Shown here: one piece after another, positions 63,770 through 64,000 of the stretch
How positions within the stretch are numbered: the stretch's first letter is position 1
How the letters are laid out: the number at the start of each line of letters is the position of its first letter
Assembly (NCBI GenBank): GCA_035772405.1
Contig: JAYKKM010000350.1
Location: 1,736,001-1,800,000 of the forward strand
From: Chrysogorgia sp. JL179-B06
Lineage: Eukaryota; Cnidaria; Anthozoa; Scleralcyonacea; Chrysogorgiidae
Direction: 5' to 3'
DNA length: 64,000 nucleotides
Notes under the pieces: model-generated
Database searches by the model: none
What the model saw: only the letters and a program-made list of their open reading frames with translations
Told to the model about the DNA's origin: nothing
Position numbers and translations under genes: made by a program

Positions 63770-64000
63770 TAAAGGAGCACAAATTATTCTACCTCTAAAA
63801 GAGATCTTTGGCGAACATCAACGCAACAACAAGTTGGTTGTCTGCCATATTTGTTTGGCCTTTGCTCGTTCTCGTCTTGGTCTCAAATTCTAAACATTTG
63901 TTTTGGATGGGAACGAAACAGACTAGTCCCACTCCCCTGTGCAGAAAAGTTTGTTTTCGTACTCGTGCTCGTACTCAATCTAAAGGTCCCTAATAACGCC
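63770..64000. other. Window end, no recognised gene
   Basis: A 61-codon frame (63808-63993) has no recognised motif. The sequence may include the 5' flank of the Harbinger-like gene. Confidence 0.4.

Overview
This is a eukaryotic, AT-rich window made up almost entirely of transposable elements (TEs). Spliced TE genes with GT/AG introns, Penelope-like elements, LINEs, a tRNA-type SINE and many DNA transposons point to an invertebrate animal. The mix (PIF/Harbinger, hAT, Kolobok-like, IS3EU-like, Crypton-like and Penelope elements, and LINEs with a 2A motif) fits a cnidarian such as a sea anemone or coral, but that is an inference. I found no convincing single-copy host gene, rRNA, tRNA gene or CRISPR array. 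All coding assignments come from motif recognition by eye, without database searches.

Layout. 0-9.3 kb: broken Harbinger and piggyBac transposases, a DUF6589-like TE protein, a BEL/Pao pol remnant, a LINE 3' end and two nearly identical SINE copies. 9.9-17.5 kb: Penelope fragments, two LINE RT copies, a ZBED-like hAT transposase cut by a LINE, and a second hAT fragment. 17.9-25.2 kb: a decayed spliced TE gene, a stretch with nothing recognised, then a TE gene split by a 1,258-bp fold-back element with a 7-bp target-site duplication (TSD). 25.2-30.1 kb: a TTAA-flanked element carrying P2RX7_C-like and CXC-like coding remnants. It contains a MULE-like fold-back element with a 10-bp TSD, which itself contains a small hAT element with an 8-bp TSD (three nesting levels).

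30.1-36.7 kb: a hAT transposon with 15-bp terminal inverted repeats (TIRs), whose intact two-exon gene (1,147 aa) fuses an OTU cysteine-protease domain to a TTF zinc finger and hAT transposase. It has subterminal repeats on the left and a 52-bp minisatellite on the right. 37.2-39.8 kb: two Penelope copies in inverted orientation inside one 12-bp TSD, each ending in a hammerhead-like motif. 39.9-41.1 kb: a Ty3/Gypsy-type LTR and gag remnant.

42.6-48.2 kb: a complete PIF/Harbinger element (TSD TCA) with a five-exon Myb/SANT gene on the plus strand, a frameshifted DDE transposase on the minus strand, and a TTAA-type MITE between them. 48.4-53.2 kb: a complete IS3EU-like element (6-bp TSD GAAACC) with long repeat-rich inverted ends. 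It encodes a DDE integrase-type transposase with a single in-frame stop and, divergently, a HECT E3 ubiquitin-ligase-like protein. 53.3-64 kb: an ISL2EU/Harbinger-like remnant, HECT-like remnants apparently split by a 2A-containing LINE, a Crypton-like recombinase nested in that LINE, a Myb-like TE gene and a second Harbinger transposase.

The most interesting theme is that separate DNA transposons carry ubiquitin-pathway domains (an OTU deubiquitinase-like domain and HECT ligases) next to, or fused with, their transposases.
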